Notes: generated from the letters alone by a model not told the origin. Positions 1-12,240 are shown, counted from the first letter of the stretch. The stretch is 64,000 nucleotides of DNA from Artemia franciscana (GCF_032884065.1 NC_088879.1:15536647-15600646), one strand, 5' to 3'. Translations and numbers: made by a program.

Positions 1-452
1 TGAGTAGTTTTCATTTGCATACACAAAAAATTGTATTTAATAAATTAAAATTATTTCTATGTGCTCTAAGCTTTCGACAAAGTTTCGTCAGAAGAAATTA
101 AATGAAACAAAACCTTAGCGAAACTTGACACAAACAATAAGGGAATATATTTCGTGTTTGCCTTGATATATCCTTAGAATAATGATGTGCAAGGCCGTAT
201 CCATGGCGATGGGCTTTGACCTCCCCCCCACGAAATTTTTGTCCGACTTGTAAAAACAATAAAATTGTCTAAAACCACATTTTTGATACACTTCAAAGTT
301 TTTTCGTCCCCCTCCCCTCGAATAACAATCCTGGACAAGGCCTTGATTATCTATAAAAAAATTTTTTGGCGTTATATGAACTAGCATGGTTCAACTAAGG
401 ACAAAAGAAGTTGAAATAAATAAATAAAAGCAGTTGAAATAAATATATAAAC
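1..452. other. Left spacer of unit A, no gene recognised
   Basis: AT-rich sequence containing C-rich strings near 220-315, repeated at 17629-18075, 32589-33035 and 63583-64000. Frames open here are broken in at least one sister copy. I see no gene. Confidence 0.6.
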
Positions 453-461
453 TAGAGCTAA

Positions 462-640
462 GAGCTCATATGGCACTTGTGACGAGGTCGGAAGAGCCGA
501 GAGCTCATATGGTACGAGGTCGGAAGAGCCAAGAGCTCATTTGGACGAGGTCAGAAGAGCCGAGAGCTCATATGGTACGAGGTCGGAAGAGCCAAGAGCC
601 AAGAGCTCATTTGGCACTTGTGAGAAGGTCAGAACCTAAA
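462..640 (+). repeat. 31-39-bp tandem array at the element's left end
   Basis: Five units begin with GAGCTC at 462, 501, 533, 564 and 603, each followed by ATATGG or ATTTGG and a version of ACGAGGTCGGAAGAGCC. Unit length alternates between 31-32 and 39 bases through presence or absence of CACTTGTG. It forms the left end of the dispersed element. Confidence 0.85.
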
Positions 641-1199
641 GTTAAACTTTATAGCACAAGATCCTTCTAAATATCAAATTTCATTAAGATCTTGTCACCC
701 TTTCGTAAATTACAAATACCTCAATTTTCAAAATTACCTCCCCCCTCCCAATTCCACCAAAGAGAGCAGATCCGGTCCAGTTATGTCAGTCACGTATCTT
801 AGACAGGTTTCTGTTCTTCCCATCCAGTTTCATCCTGATCTCACCGCTTTAAGTATTTTCTAAGATTTCCGGTCCCCCCAACTGCCCCCCCCCCCAATTA
901 CGTTTCATCCGGTTGAGATTTAAAATAAGATATCAGAGTTACGAGGTCCTTCTAAATATGAAGTTTCATGAAGATCCGATCACTCCTTCGTAAGTTAAAA
1001 ATACGTTATTTTTCTTATTTTTCAGAATTACCCCCCCCCCCGCAATTGAGCGGATCCGTTCCAATTATGTAAATTACGTATGCAAGACTTTTGCTTATTT
1101 TTCCAACCAAGTTTCATCCCAATCCCTCCAATCTAAGCGTTTCCCATCATTTTAGGTCTCCCCACCCCAAACTTCCCCCAATGTCACCAGATCCGGTCA

Positions 1200-2335
1200 G
1201 GATTTAAAATAAGAGCTTTGAGCCACGATATCCTTCTAAAAATCAAATTTCATGGAGATCCAATCACCCGTTCGTAAGTTAAAAATACCTCATTTTTTCT
1301 AATTTTTCAGAATTAACCCCCCCCCCAACTACCCAAAAGAGAGCGGATCCGTTCCGTTTATGTCAATCATCTATCTAGGACTTGTGTTTATTTTTCCCAC
1401 CATGTTTCATCCCGATCCCTCCACTCTAAGTGTTTTCCAAGTTTTAGGTTCCTCCTCCCAACTCCCCGCCCCCATCACAAGATCTGGTCGGGATTTAAAA
1501 TAAGAGCTCTAAGACACGATATCCTTCTAAACATCAAATTTCATTGAGATCCGATCACCCGTTCGCAAGTTGAAAATACCTCATTTTTCTAATTTTTAAG
1601 ACTTACTCCCCCCCCCAACTACCCCAAAGAGAAAAAATAAGTTCCGATTATGTCAATCATGTATCTAGGACTTGCGCTTATTTTTCCCATCAAGTTTCAT
1701 CCCGATCCCTCTACTCTAAGTGTTTTCCAAGATTTTAGGTTTCCCCCCTCCAACTCCCCCCAATGTCATCAGACCCAGTCGGGATTTAAAATAAGAACTC
1801 TGAGACACAATATCATTCCAAACATCAAATTTCATTAAGATCCAATCACCCGCTCATAAGTTAAAAATACTTCATTTTTTCTATTTTTCCGAATTAACCG
1901 GCCCCTACTCCCCCCCAGATGGTCAAATCGGGAAAACGACTATTTCTAATTTAATCTGGTCCGGTCCCTGATACGCTTGCCAAATTTCATCGTCCTAGCT
2001 TACCTGGAAGTGCCTAAAGTAGCAAAACCGGGACTTTAGGTTTTCCCCCTCCGACTCCCCCCAATGTCATCAGATCCGGTCGGGATTTAAAATAAGAGCT
2101 CTAAGACACAATATCATTCCAAACATGAAATTTCATTAAGATCCAAATACCCGCTGATAAGTTAAAAATACTTCATTTTTTCTATTTTTTGCGAATTAAC
2201 CGGGCCCCCACTCCCCCCCAGATGGTCAAATCGGGAAAACGACTATTTCTAATTTAATCTGGTGCGGTCCCTGATACGCTTGCCAAATTTCATCGTCCTA
2301 GCTTACCTGGAAGTGCCTAAAGTAGCAAAACCGGG
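1200..2335 (+). repeat. ~295-bp degenerate tandem repeats
   Basis: The phrase 'ACRATATC after AAAATAAGAGCTCT' recurs near 1213, 1507, 1802 and 2101, giving a period of about 295 bp. Each unit contains a C-homopolymer run, GAGAGCGGATCCG-type text, CAAGTTTCATCCCGATCCC and CTAAGTGTTTTCCAAG. Older, more diverged units extend left to about 670. Confidence 0.8.
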
Positions 2336-2391
2336 ACAGACCGACAGACAGACAGACCGACAGACAGACCGACAGACAGACCGACAGAATT
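2334..2391 (+). repeat. GACAGACC microsatellite
   Basis: A run of GACAGACCGACAGACA-type units near the right end of the dispersed element. The minus-strand family member at 42518-44643 has a shorter GTCGGTCTGTCTGTCGG version at the matching place, so the array belongs to the element. Confidence 0.85.
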
Positions 2392-2432
2392 GGCGACTGC
2401 TATATGTCACTTGGTTAATACCAAGTTCCATA

Positions 2433-5400
2433 AAAATCTGTATTTTGGAATAAGCTCTTGGCTTAATTGTATCTTTATTTTGTTTGAAAACGTAACCCGA
2501 GCTTTCATTGGACTTAGAAATTCCATTTATTGTACAAGAATATTTAGATTGAGGATATGTTCCAGAAATCAATTAACATTAATTTTTATTCCTATACAAC
2601 ATATAACACAAAATTGCAGACAATTTGTGTTGCTATAAGTGCAGAGCAAGCTACACTATCAGCCCCCTTTATGTATTATGCGTGTTTTAGTGTATAAAAA
2701 TGTTGTTATATCCCATTGTAGGCCAAAGGTAATAACAAATAATTAATGATTGTTAATTATAATCGAGTTCAGGAACACATCCCAAGACTGAGATTAACCG
2801 CTCAATTTGCGTGGTGCTTCCGACACTTGACTTTATGGTAACATAAAATGTAAATACTGCCCTGTCAATATTAGTTCATTTAGTAGAAGTGTTTCGTTTG
2901 GGTTCTGGGAGCGGGTTTTTGCAATTTTATTTGACGCCACTAGAGTCAGATGTTTTTTTTTTATTTTTTTTTTATTTTTATTTTGGCTATATCTAAATAT
3001 CCTAATTCTTCTACATAAGAGTTGTTTTTTTTTGTCAAGCGAAAAGTGTTAGAAACTCTTAAAATCCATGGTCACCAGTATATGTCTCTGTAACCAAAGC
3101 TGTATATGGGGAAAGAGGGGAAGCATTTAGTGTAATCTGGAAAGTAAAAAGCGGTTGTGTACGCGTCACAGGGGTCGGAAATATGTGAAAGTGGTAAATT
3201 GAAAATAGGTTATTAAGATTCAAATATTTTTTCAGACCAACAGAAGAGTGGGGAAGGGGTAAAGTATGAAACAATCCGTTGATTAACATGAGAAATAGGT
3301 TTGGGGGTGTGATTACCCAGTCCCGCAGTCAGGGGCATCAATTGGGGCGGTGAAATCGTTGAGGTGAATTCACCCCCACCACCACCCTAGATGTTTTCCT
3401 GTTTTCCTCTTCCCAAATTTTGAAAAATCCTTGTTTTTGGAGTATTTTCATTGAAAAAAGCCATTTTGGTATTTCCATTCAAAAACAACAAAATTTTCAC
3501 CCCACCCTACATTTTTATGAATTGACTCCAATGCTTTAAGAAAAAAATAACTCAATTATAAAGAAATGATAACAGTACCTAACTGAATGTAATTTTTTTT
3601 AACGAATTCAATGACTTTGCATATAGAATTTTAATATTATACTATGATATGCTTAGAAGGAGATAAATAAATATATCCTATATTGTGATGATGATGGCAA
3701 AAAAACAACTGAGAATTTGGATAGGACCTTTATAGTCGAATAGAGATAACAATAACAAACTTACAAAAATTAAGCTCTCCTGTCTTATTAAGCTCGATCT
3801 TCGCCATACCCAACCTTAGAGGAAGTTTGCATTTTCTGAAAGCAAAATATAAGTTGGAAATATGTTGGCCTAGTTTCCGGAACACTGTAATTTTACTTAT
3901 TTGAAAAAAGAAGGAACTGTAAGATGAAGCTTAAAAACATAAAAGATTTGGTAATCCACGTATATTTGGCATACGAACATTTGTAGGGCGGGAATTCTTT
4001 TGGTTGTCTCAAGGTTTATTAGACCAAGCCGCAGCATGAATATTATAAAGTATGCAAAATTTGGCTAAGAAACGGGACACATCATTTTCCGCGGTTTGGG
4101 AACTTTCCCAAAGGGTTTAAGTAATAGCTCCAACAGGTTTTCTATATTCCAAATGTAATTCGCTAAATATTTGTAATTGCGCACGCGCGAAGGCGGAGTC
4201 ATGACGAAAAATGTGTAAGTGATGTGTCCTAAAAATCTTATTGATATTGGGAGTATAGGAATTTCAGCAAGCTGACTCTAGAATGCCAGTTGTGTGTCTT
4301 TCAGTGTGTTTCTGCGCAAACACCTCCTCTCTTTTCATTTGCTATTGTCTTTCATGCTATTTCTTTCATTCACTCTCAGTAGGTCGAAATAGACATATCG
4401 TGTATCTGAAACTTGACAAATAGACATGACGCAAGATGATTTTTATATTGTCGTTTAGTTTTAGTCTAGAGTGCTTTTATATTCGGAAAATAAATAGATC
4501 TCGTGTCTTGTTTTATATAAAATGTACTTTTTGTATTATACGGCGATCTCTGATTGACGAATTTTGTATTGTCTTGCCTTGAAAATAAACGCAGTTTTCA
4601 ATTTTCTTTCCTTCTTTTTATTGTGACAACTGTAGTTTTTGTCCCTTTTGAGCGGTTATCGTCTCACCAAAAAAAAATAAATGGCTTAACTCGCACTTTT
4701 CAAATATGGTTCAAAAGAGTGAAAAGAATTCTTCTACCGATTGCATTTGTTGACGCAAGTTCACTTCATAGGAGATGGAAACGGGAGGTCATAGCGTGGA
4801 CTAAAAAGTACTTCATAACCTTGAACCAAAATTTCAGCACAGTATACCAGAATGATGCCGAATTATTTAGCTACGTGGCATATTATTTTCTTATTCAAAT
4901 TCTGAGAAAAAAAAGTTTTTCTTCCAAAAGGCCTAAATTTGTTTCGCGCTCTCTTAATATCACGTTATGTCATCAATGGAAACAGAATTATTAAACTCTT
5001 CGACAATATTGACCAGAATGGCTATCTCAAAATTCTTATTTAATATCATAGGTGGTTACGGGGCGGGTGGCGAAAAAGTGCATGCGAAGACGGCTGATTG
5101 CCTTTCAATAACTTATAGCACTTGAAAGGGGCATTGAATTTCTAATTGATGACTTTCCTCAAGTTTCTACGGCCATCTCCAAACACTGGTGGCGGGAAAG
5201 AAAATAACTGAAAAGAACGCAATAAAGAGACATGACTCTTTACTATAGGCAACACAGGGAAGTTACAGAGACGTAAGAAAGAATTGCGGCAAAATCGTAG
5301 TTGATACCATAATTTCTTTTTCCAAGTCCAATCATTTTCTGAAGTAGTTCTGTGGGATCCTTGGTTTTCCCTAGAAGGTAAAAGCAATAAAACCAAAAAT

Positions 5401-5747
5401 ATGAAAAAACTATTAATAAGAAGATTTCTAGATATTGATGTATTTGGACTACTTTCTTGGTTATTCTTTAGAGAATTCAAAACACTCTTTTTGTTTGAAA
5501 AATTGAATGAAACATCATGACAGAAAAATTATGAGCCAGTTTCCAAATTTAGCGCCAAGTCATAGATTCAGATTCAGTTATTCAAAATTTCATATTCATC
5601 AAAATCTTCAACTTGCCCAAATGGAGAGACAAGCTCGACTACCGGACAAGACATATAAACGAAATTTAACAATCCTCATTGATACAGAACAAACAAAAAA
5701 TGAACCACTATTTCATCAATAAAAAAACAAAAAACAAAACAGTATCT
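2433..5747. other. Spacer of unit A, no gene recognised
   Basis: About 3.3 kb between the inserted element and the LINE ORF2 stop. It is repeated with high similarity at 18080-21383 and 33040-36344. It contains T- and A-homopolymers and a few short open frames. Frames at 4554-4994 (+) and 5142-5480 (-) do not behave like genes on comparison of the copies. Part of 5100-5747 may be LINE 3' untranslated sequence, because it lies directly downstream of the ORF2 stop on the minus strand. Confidence 0.6.
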
Positions 5748-8700
5748 TTAATCAGAGTATTTGATTTGGAGTAAGTGGAGTTGGGCCAAAATAAAATATA
5801 AAATAAAAAAATTGTACCAACCGTTCTTGCAAGCAGATTCCATTATATAACTTTTAAATCGTCTCTTGAAAGATCCTTTTGGTAACTCAACAAATTTATT
5901 TAATGAATTTTGTTGTCTATTGATGGGATCATATACCGGAGGTTGAAACGGGATCTTTCATTTTTCACCAGAGGTAGTTTGTACGGGTTGACACATCTAG
6001 TTATCAGTGAATTTTGATGTTTGGACAGTAAATTCTGGTCAAAAAAGAAATTATGTACATGTTGAATCTTAAAAAACCAAATAGATAATGGGAGATGAGA
6101 TTTCTGTGTAAGAGTCATTATGTCTAGAAACAGGTAAGAGGTACGTGTTTCAGAGTGGATATCTGTACTCCTCGGGTGTTGTAAAAACTTATCTAGAATT
6201 CGAATATCTTTGTTTTGCAGGGTTTAATATGTGATTTAAAAGTCAGCAAAAATACAGCTGAGCAATATTGGAGGTGTGCATCAATTAGGCAAAAATATAG
6301 GATTCTTAGAACCTTATATGAGAATAAAAATATTTTGCTGTGTATACTCTTTTGATTTCATGAATAGTATCAACGGTAATTTTATTCAGAGAAATATTTT
6401 TCAACTTTTGACTTGATCTTCCATAAATAATAAATTCTGTTTTAACAAAATTAGGGACAAGTTTGTTAATTTGGAACCAATTTGTGATGGATTTTGCAAC
6501 TTCAATCAGTTTTTCTTTCAGTGCATCTAATGTTGGTGCTTTAAAACTTGCTGCAGTATCATCCGCAAACGTAATTGTTAATGCATTTTCAGGAGTAGAT
6601 TTAGGGAGATCATTTATATATATTAAAAATAATAGAGGTCCTAAAATTGAACCTTGCGGTACACCGATATTATTATCCGATGTCTCAGATGAATATTCAC
6701 CATCAATATCTACCACAAACCTTCGATTGTGCAAATATGATTTGATTAATTTTAAAGGTGCTCCTCTTATTCCCGTATTTTCAAGTTTTTTAAATAGAAT
6801 TTCGTGATTTAAAGTGTCGAAAGCTTTCTTAATATCAAAAAACAGTGCAGCTGCTAAACAATCATCATCTAAAGCATCATTAATGAAAATATGTGTTGCG
6901 GTACGGCATCTTCTGTCGATCTATCTTTTAAAAAACCAAACTGGAACTTCAAAAAAAAATTATCTTTTCCAGAAATGATGCAAGTCTATACTTCATTATT
7001 TTTTCTATAACTTTAGCCAGTGGGGAAAGGAGTGCAATAGGACGGTAATTATTGGAATCTTGAGCCTCACCTTTTTTAAACATAGGGATTATTTTAGCCT
7101 TTTTCAGAAGATCAGGGAAGACACCATTTTTTATGCTCGTATTTATAACATGTGCAAGAGGTGCATATATTACTCCTGATATTTTCTTTAAAAGATTTGT
7201 CGATATATCATCTACTGAAGCCGAATTTCCACTCTTTAAATCACTAATAGCTTTTTGGAATTCATCAAATGATACTGGTAGCATATACAATGACCTATCT
7301 TCATTTTGGGGGAAAAATCGTGTATAATCTGATGACTCATCCAAAAGATCTCTAACCAATTCTTCACCAATTTCACTTAAATGCTTAGCAAATAATTCTG
7401 CGATATCCTTTTTTTCAGTTGTATCATTAGCGTCATTTCCGTTATTAAGAAAAGTCTGTATTGCTCTTGGTTTATTTTTATTTGATTTATCACACAAGAT
7501 TTCCCACATTTTCTGCTGGGACGCAGCTGAAGATATTTCCTTCTCATAATAATTTCTTTCACTTTCTCTCAAAGTTATAGTCAGAGTATTTTTGTACAAT
7601 TTGAATTTCTGGATGTTTTCATCAGACGGATAGTTGCATTTAATTTTGTATACTCTATTTTTTTCATTAATACATTTTAACAGTCTCGGGGATATCCATG
7701 CTTTTTGTGACATTGACTTGGGTGCTTTCCTTTTAACTTTCGAACATATATCATTATAAACATCATTAAATGATTTATAAAACATTTCCAATGCCTTATT
7801 TGCATCCTCAGTACTGACTACTTCTTCCGATCTATATCTCCTAGCTTAATAATTAAACGCGCAATTGATTCATCATTTATTATACGACCTGTTTTTTCAT
7901 TACGTTTATTTTTTTTAGATATGGCCAAATTAAATTCAGAAATTATCAAACCGTGATCTGAAATATCGTTTAATATGACAACAGTTGAAAAACAAGTACT
8001 ATTAGAAAAAATATTAAAATTAATGTTGCTCCATTACCATCTATTCGAGTTGGAATCAGACATGATGGGAGCAGTCCTTGACAAAGCATTAGTTCTAAAA
8101 ATTCTTTTATCTTCGAATCATTTTGCTTTGATTCAATTTTCATTAGGTCTAGGTTGAAATCACCAAAAATAAATATTTGCTTATTCATTTGTGATATTTT
8201 ATTTAATAGAATTTCAAATTGCATCAAAAGTTGATCTATGCTTCCGGAAGGTGGGCGATATAAAGATATCATAATTGTTGATTTTTTATTAACTTCACAT
8301 TCCAGAATACACGTTTCAAAAATCATTTCTATATTCCAAATCATTAGGTCTCGTCTTATTTTCGATTTTAACTCTTTTCTTATGATAAATCCCAATCCAC
8401 CATGCTGATGGTGTTTTCTACTCTCATCAACAAAATCATAATACAAAAAACATTACATCGTTAATATTCCTATCATTTAAGAAAGTTTCATTTACCGCTA
8501 AAGCTTTAATTTTATTTTTATTAATTATGTCATTTATGAGCTCAATGCTACTAAGTAAACATCTGCAGTTAAAACAAGAAAAACGTACATTACTGCATGT
8601 GGGGATAGAATCATCCATAAATGAATATTTGTTTTTGGGGCTATCTTCCAAAATTTCTGCTTCATCATCCTTCACATCCCTCATGCATTCCAGTATATCA

Positions 8701-8768
8701 AAAGGATTTTCCTCTAACTGTTTAGTTCTGCTTGCAAGATCAGGTAAATTATGTAAACTCAATATCAT
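5748..8768 (-). pseudogene. LINE ORF2 (endonuclease-reverse transcriptase), broken, copy A
   Basis: Read on the minus strand from ATG at 8768. The N-terminal part contains AP-endonuclease features: FSCFNCR, AVNETFLND, GDFNLDL. The reverse-transcriptase part shows NNYRPIALLSPLAKVIEKI, then GVPQGSILGPLLFLIYIND and the catalytic FADD at 6558-6569. The C-terminal tail (FNLRYMIPSI, then LPKGSFKRRFKSYIMES) runs to TAA at 5748-5750. The frame is disrupted several times: near 8440, near 7800-7970, near 6905-6950, and by a deletion of roughly 90 bp near 6340 that is absent in copies B and C. It should be unable to make active enzyme. Identification as LINE ORF2 is secure; the clade is tentative. Confidence 0.88.
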
Positions 8769-9162
8769 AAATCAACAAAAAGCCTAACTCCAGTTAATCA
8801 ACAATTTAACGAAAGATGACTCAAAAAAGAAAACTAATCTAAGCACATATAACAACCGCATACGTCGAAGAATTCCATTGTGTTTCGGTGGAAGTATGTT
8901 CATTCTTTCTCATTCGACAGAGAACACGCACATTTTGGCACCAATGTGCGCACCCCAACACATATTTGCGCATTTATATAATGACTATTATGAACAAATC
9001 CTAACAAATCACTAAAAATGACAAAAAAAAACAAATAAGAAAAATAACACAATTTATTCGACTGGTGGGACGTTATACCACTTCTTTTTTTGTTTCACTC
9101 CGTCTTGGTCTATGTAGCATAATGTGGGTGGTACCGTGGGTGGGATCCATGCAACAAAACCT

Positions 9163-9855
9163 TTATCCTTCCTTTCTTTCTTTTTTCTGATTCAGCGTAG
9201 CGCGAATTTCCCTGCAGGTTTTACTAACATCATCACTGAAGAAAACTCCATTGTAATCAAATTTTGTCGCTTTATCAAGGTCTTTTTTCCAGAGCTGGTC
9301 ACGTAAATGTTTATTCCCTTGAAGTACCGAGAATTTGTCATCCGAGTTCATGAGTCGTATTTTCACAAATTTATCATGTACTTCTTTAACTTCCAAATTA
9401 ATTTTTAGTTGTAAGAAGTTTTCCAGCAAATGTTCCATTTTCGTCGAGGCCTCCGGCACCGAGGCAGCCTTTAAATTCCAAGCAATAATGTTGTCTTTCT
9501 TTTCCAAATTCTCCAATATGAGGACCTTATCAGTGAGAGGGCCTAATCCATGGGTTTCTTTCTTTCGTATATCTTTTAATTCTGCCTGAATCTCTATTAT
9601 TGTATCCGAGTGGGTCGCAGTTATGATTTCAATATCATTCACTTTGGAGGTTAGACCACTAATGTCTGAACGGATTTCGGATAATTCAGATCTCAAACTT
9701 TGTATCTCTTCCAGCGTTGCTTTAACTGTTTCTAAAATGCGATGGACTGAACTGGTCAGCGTATCAATCAAATCACGTATTGTCCCTTGGGCTGTTGAAT
9801 CTTGCATAGATAATCGTGTGGATTCCATATCATTACGTCTCTTTTTCTTGGTCAT
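9163..9855 (-). pseudogene. LINE ORF1 (coiled-coil RNA-binding type), C-terminally frameshifted, copy A
   Basis: ATG at 9855, 230 codons. The N-terminus is basic (KKKRRND). About residues 25-105 are a heptad-rich coiled coil (RSELSEIRSDISGLTSKVND). The second half (NIIAWNLKAASVPEAS, then DKFVKIRLMNSDDKFSVL, then FFSDDVSKTCREIRATL) resembles the RRM-like plus C-terminal domains of L1-type ORF1 proteins, which bind element RNA. Copy B continues past this stop for about 50 codons (GFVAWIPPTLCYID), so the end of copy A is a frameshift after the RATLNQKK segment. It lies just upstream of ORF2 on the same strand. Confidence 0.8.
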
Positions 9856-10066
9856 AATAACTATTCACAGGTGTTCACAAGATTAGCATAAAATAAGTCA
9901 AAATGCGCGCTCTCCGATACTGAGATGTTAACTCGAGGAAAGTATTGAATGAACTGACGCATCAGATGGAAAATTCAAATTTGAGAAATTGAAAACTTGT
10001 TTCTCATTATAGTCACTAAATAGTCATAATCTTCCAAACAAAAAAGAAAATTAAACTGCCTGACCC

Positions 10067-10916
10067 CTACCGACAGCTTGATTTCACGTAATCTTCAGGA
10101 TCAACTCGATTTTGAGCCATCCTATTGTCTAGCCTCTCTTTATTGTGGTCTAAAAGGCCAGTGTGGTGGTAGAAACTTCGGTTTCATTGAATCAATAAAA
10201 TGCTTTCTCCAAAGTATTTCCAGGCTTAATAAACCCTCAGGTTTCTGTACATAGCAGCTTACAACTTTACGGTCACGCGGTTCTTTGCTAACCGATTGTG
10301 TTCCGATCTTTAAAGCTTCTTCAAGTACTTCGCTAGTCAACAAACTGACATTGTAATACTCAGTAATTATCGCTTCAAGTTCAGCAAGCCTGTCGAATGG
10401 AACTTTATCTTTAGCGGATTTGATGGTTCTTGCCGCTGATACAACTTTCTTCAATAAAGGATTGGTTGCTTTGACCTTGTCTATGGCCCCAATTGGAGCT
10501 CTACATTCCTCAGCTAGTCGTTTACGAAGCTCCTGATCGCAATTATTACTGATTTTATGACATGTGACACATAACGGAAGAACGTCGTGAGACTGATAGC
10601 TTTTCAGGGTATTACGATATTCTTTCGGGACAATATTTTTTCTCACGCAGGATTCTGTTTGACCACATACAACACAGCAGATTTTTTGAGGTGTCTGATA
10701 ATATTTATCACATACTCCAACAGGTCGCCAGTTTGGTTCTGACTTCAGTCGAATCGTAAAAGGGTCTTCCTTCACCTGTTCTGCAACGTCTTTACTAAGG
10801 TACCAGTCAGCATTTTTGCGACCAAGGGTGGGCAAAATTTCACCATCTGGTGCCACTAAGTAGCAAGTTGAATAATTTCTATCTTCCTTCATTTCTATCT
10901 TCCAATCAATCTTAAC
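10067..10916 (-). pseudogene. EXD2: EXD2-derived C-terminal fragment (HNH-like module), copy A
   Basis: About 280 codons on the minus strand match, from memory of the family, the C-terminal region of EXD2 (exonuclease 3'-5' domain-containing 2, a DNA-end-processing nuclease). Landmarks in order: CYLVAPDGEIL; WYLSKDVAEQV; CVVCGQTES (CxxC); VRKNIVPKEYR; SHDVLPLCVTCHKIS (HNH/zinc-type); ECRAPIGA; EEALKIGTQS; KHFIDSMKPKFLPP. The DEDDy exonuclease domain expected upstream is absent: the frame runs into the 295-bp-repeat element at about 10916. One extra T near 10153 shifts the frame after FLPPHW. Copy B keeps SLDHNKERLDNRMAQNR, and the corresponding stop is at 10067-10069. It is a retained gene fragment rather than a functional nuclease gene. 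Confidence 0.83.
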
Positions 10917-12240
10917 CTGGGGGGAAGGAGTGGGGGGGGCGGTTAATTCGGAAAAATAGAAAAAATGAAGTATTTTTAACATACGAACGGTTGATCAGAT
11001 CTTAATAAAATTTGATGTTTGGAAGTATATCGTGTCTCAGAGCTCTTGTTTTAAATCCCGACCCGATCTGGTTATATTGGGGGGGGGGAGTTGGGAGGGG
11101 GAAACCTAAAGTCTTGGAAAACACTTAGAGCGGAAGGATCGGGATGAAACTTGGTGGGAAAAATAAGCACAAATTCTAGATACATGATTGACATAAGCGG
11201 AACGGATCCGCTCTCTTTGGGGTAGTTGGGGGGTGAAGGGCTAATTCTGAAAAATTTGTAAAAATGAGGTATTTCTAACTTACAAACTGGTGATCGGATC
11301 TCAACGAAATTTAATATTTAGAAGGATATCATGTCTCAAAGCTCTTATGTCAAATCCTGACCAGATCTGGTGACATTGGGGGAGGTTGGAGGGGGGGGGG
11401 GAGACCTAAAATTATGGAAAACGCTTAGAGTGGAGGGATCGGGATGAAACTTGGTAGGATAAATAATCAGAAGTCTTAGATACGTGATTGAAATAATTGG
11501 AACGAATCCGCTTTATTTGGGGGAATTGGGGGGGGGATTAATTCTGAAAAATTAGAAAAAATGACGTATTTTTATCGTACGAAAGAGTGATCGGATCTTC
11601 ATGAAACTTCATATTTAGAAGTACCTCGTAACTCAGATCTCTTGTTTTTAATATCAACCGGATTCAGCGTCATTGGGGGGGGGGATCTTAGAAAATACTT
11701 AAAGCGGAGAGATCAGGATGAAACTGGATGGGAAGAATAAAACAAGTCTAAGATACATGACTGACATAACTGGACCGGATCCGCTCTATTTGGCGGAGTT
11801 GGGGGAGGGGGGGGGTAATTCGGAAAAATGAGGTATTTGTAACTTAGGAACGGGTGATCAGATCTTTATGAAATTTGATATTTAGAAGGATCTTGTGCTT
11901 TAAAGCTCTTATTTTAAATTCCGAGCAGATCCTATGACATTGGGGGGAGCTGAAGGGGGAAACCGGAATTCTTGGAAAACGTGAAAATTGGGGTATTTTT
12001 ATCTTACGAATAAGTGATCGGATCTTAATGAAACTTGATATATCGAACGATCTTATGTCTCAGATGCTCGATTTTTGACTCGAATTGGATCCGAAGACAT
12101 AGGGGAGGGAAACAAAAATCTTGGAAAACGCTTAGAGTGGAGAGATCGGGATGAAACTTGATGGGAAGATTAAGCACAAATTCTAGATACGTGATTGACA
12201 TAATTGGAACGGATCCGTTCTCTATGGATAAGGTCATCAA
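10917..12240 (-). mobile_element. 295-bp-repeat dispersed element, copy 2 (truncated)
   Basis: Minus-strand relative of 453-2432, with G-runs in place of C-runs and the same phrases in reverse complement (GGGATGAAACTTGG, GATCGGATCTTAATGAAA). It begins abruptly at the EXD2 fragment and lacks the GACAGACC end, so the right-hand end of the element is missing. The other end is lost beside the Helitron near 12240. Confidence 0.75.

Larger units (their letters stand above)
453..2432 (+). mobile_element. Non-coding dispersed element with ~295-bp internal repeats, copy 1
   Basis: About 2.0 kb present in unit A but absent at the same place in units B and C, where the flanking sequences join directly. 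It begins CTAGAGCTAAGAGCTC and ends near AAGTTCCAT. Other members lie on the minus strand at 10917-12240 and 42518-44643, so it is a dispersed family. Both ends carry a form of ATGGCACTTG in opposite orientation (about 470, and the reverse complement near 2405-2435), a short subterminal inverted repeat. No protein-coding frame is conserved among copies. A non-autonomous DNA transposon with a satellite-like interior is my best reading; the class is not established. Confidence 0.65.
5748..10066 (-). mobile_element. LINE (CR1/Jockey-type) copy A
   Basis: Minus-strand non-LTR retrotransposon with ORF1 (9163-9855) followed by ORF2 (8768 down to 5748). About 390 bp separate the two frames. The 5' boundary is unresolved: it lies between the ORF1 start and the EXD2 stop codon at 10067-10069. 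The 3' end of the element is also not fixed. The AP-endonuclease plus reverse-transcriptase order and the absence of LTRs place it among non-LTR elements. A CR1/Jockey-group assignment is by residue pattern only. Confidence 0.85.

Noticed and set aside
470-670. Tandem GAGCTC array considered as a CRISPR array
   Set aside because: The repeats are contiguous with no unique spacers, and the context is eukaryotic mobile DNA without cas genes.
4554-4994. 146-codon plus-strand frame
   Set aside because: The equivalents in units B and C are interrupted and shifted by small indels. No domain is recognisable.
5142-5480. 112-codon minus-strand frame kept open in all three units (also 20777-21115 and 35739-36077)
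   Set aside because: Most differences between A and B change the amino acid, with no excess of silent changes, so the frame is not under protein-level selection. It probably lies in LINE 3' untranslated or spacer sequence.
10067-10916. EXD2-like frame considered as a bacterial-type HNH homing endonuclease or a LINE-encoded domain
   Set aside because: The extended match in order and spacing to the EXD2 C-terminal region, including segments outside the zinc motif, favours a captured host gene piece.
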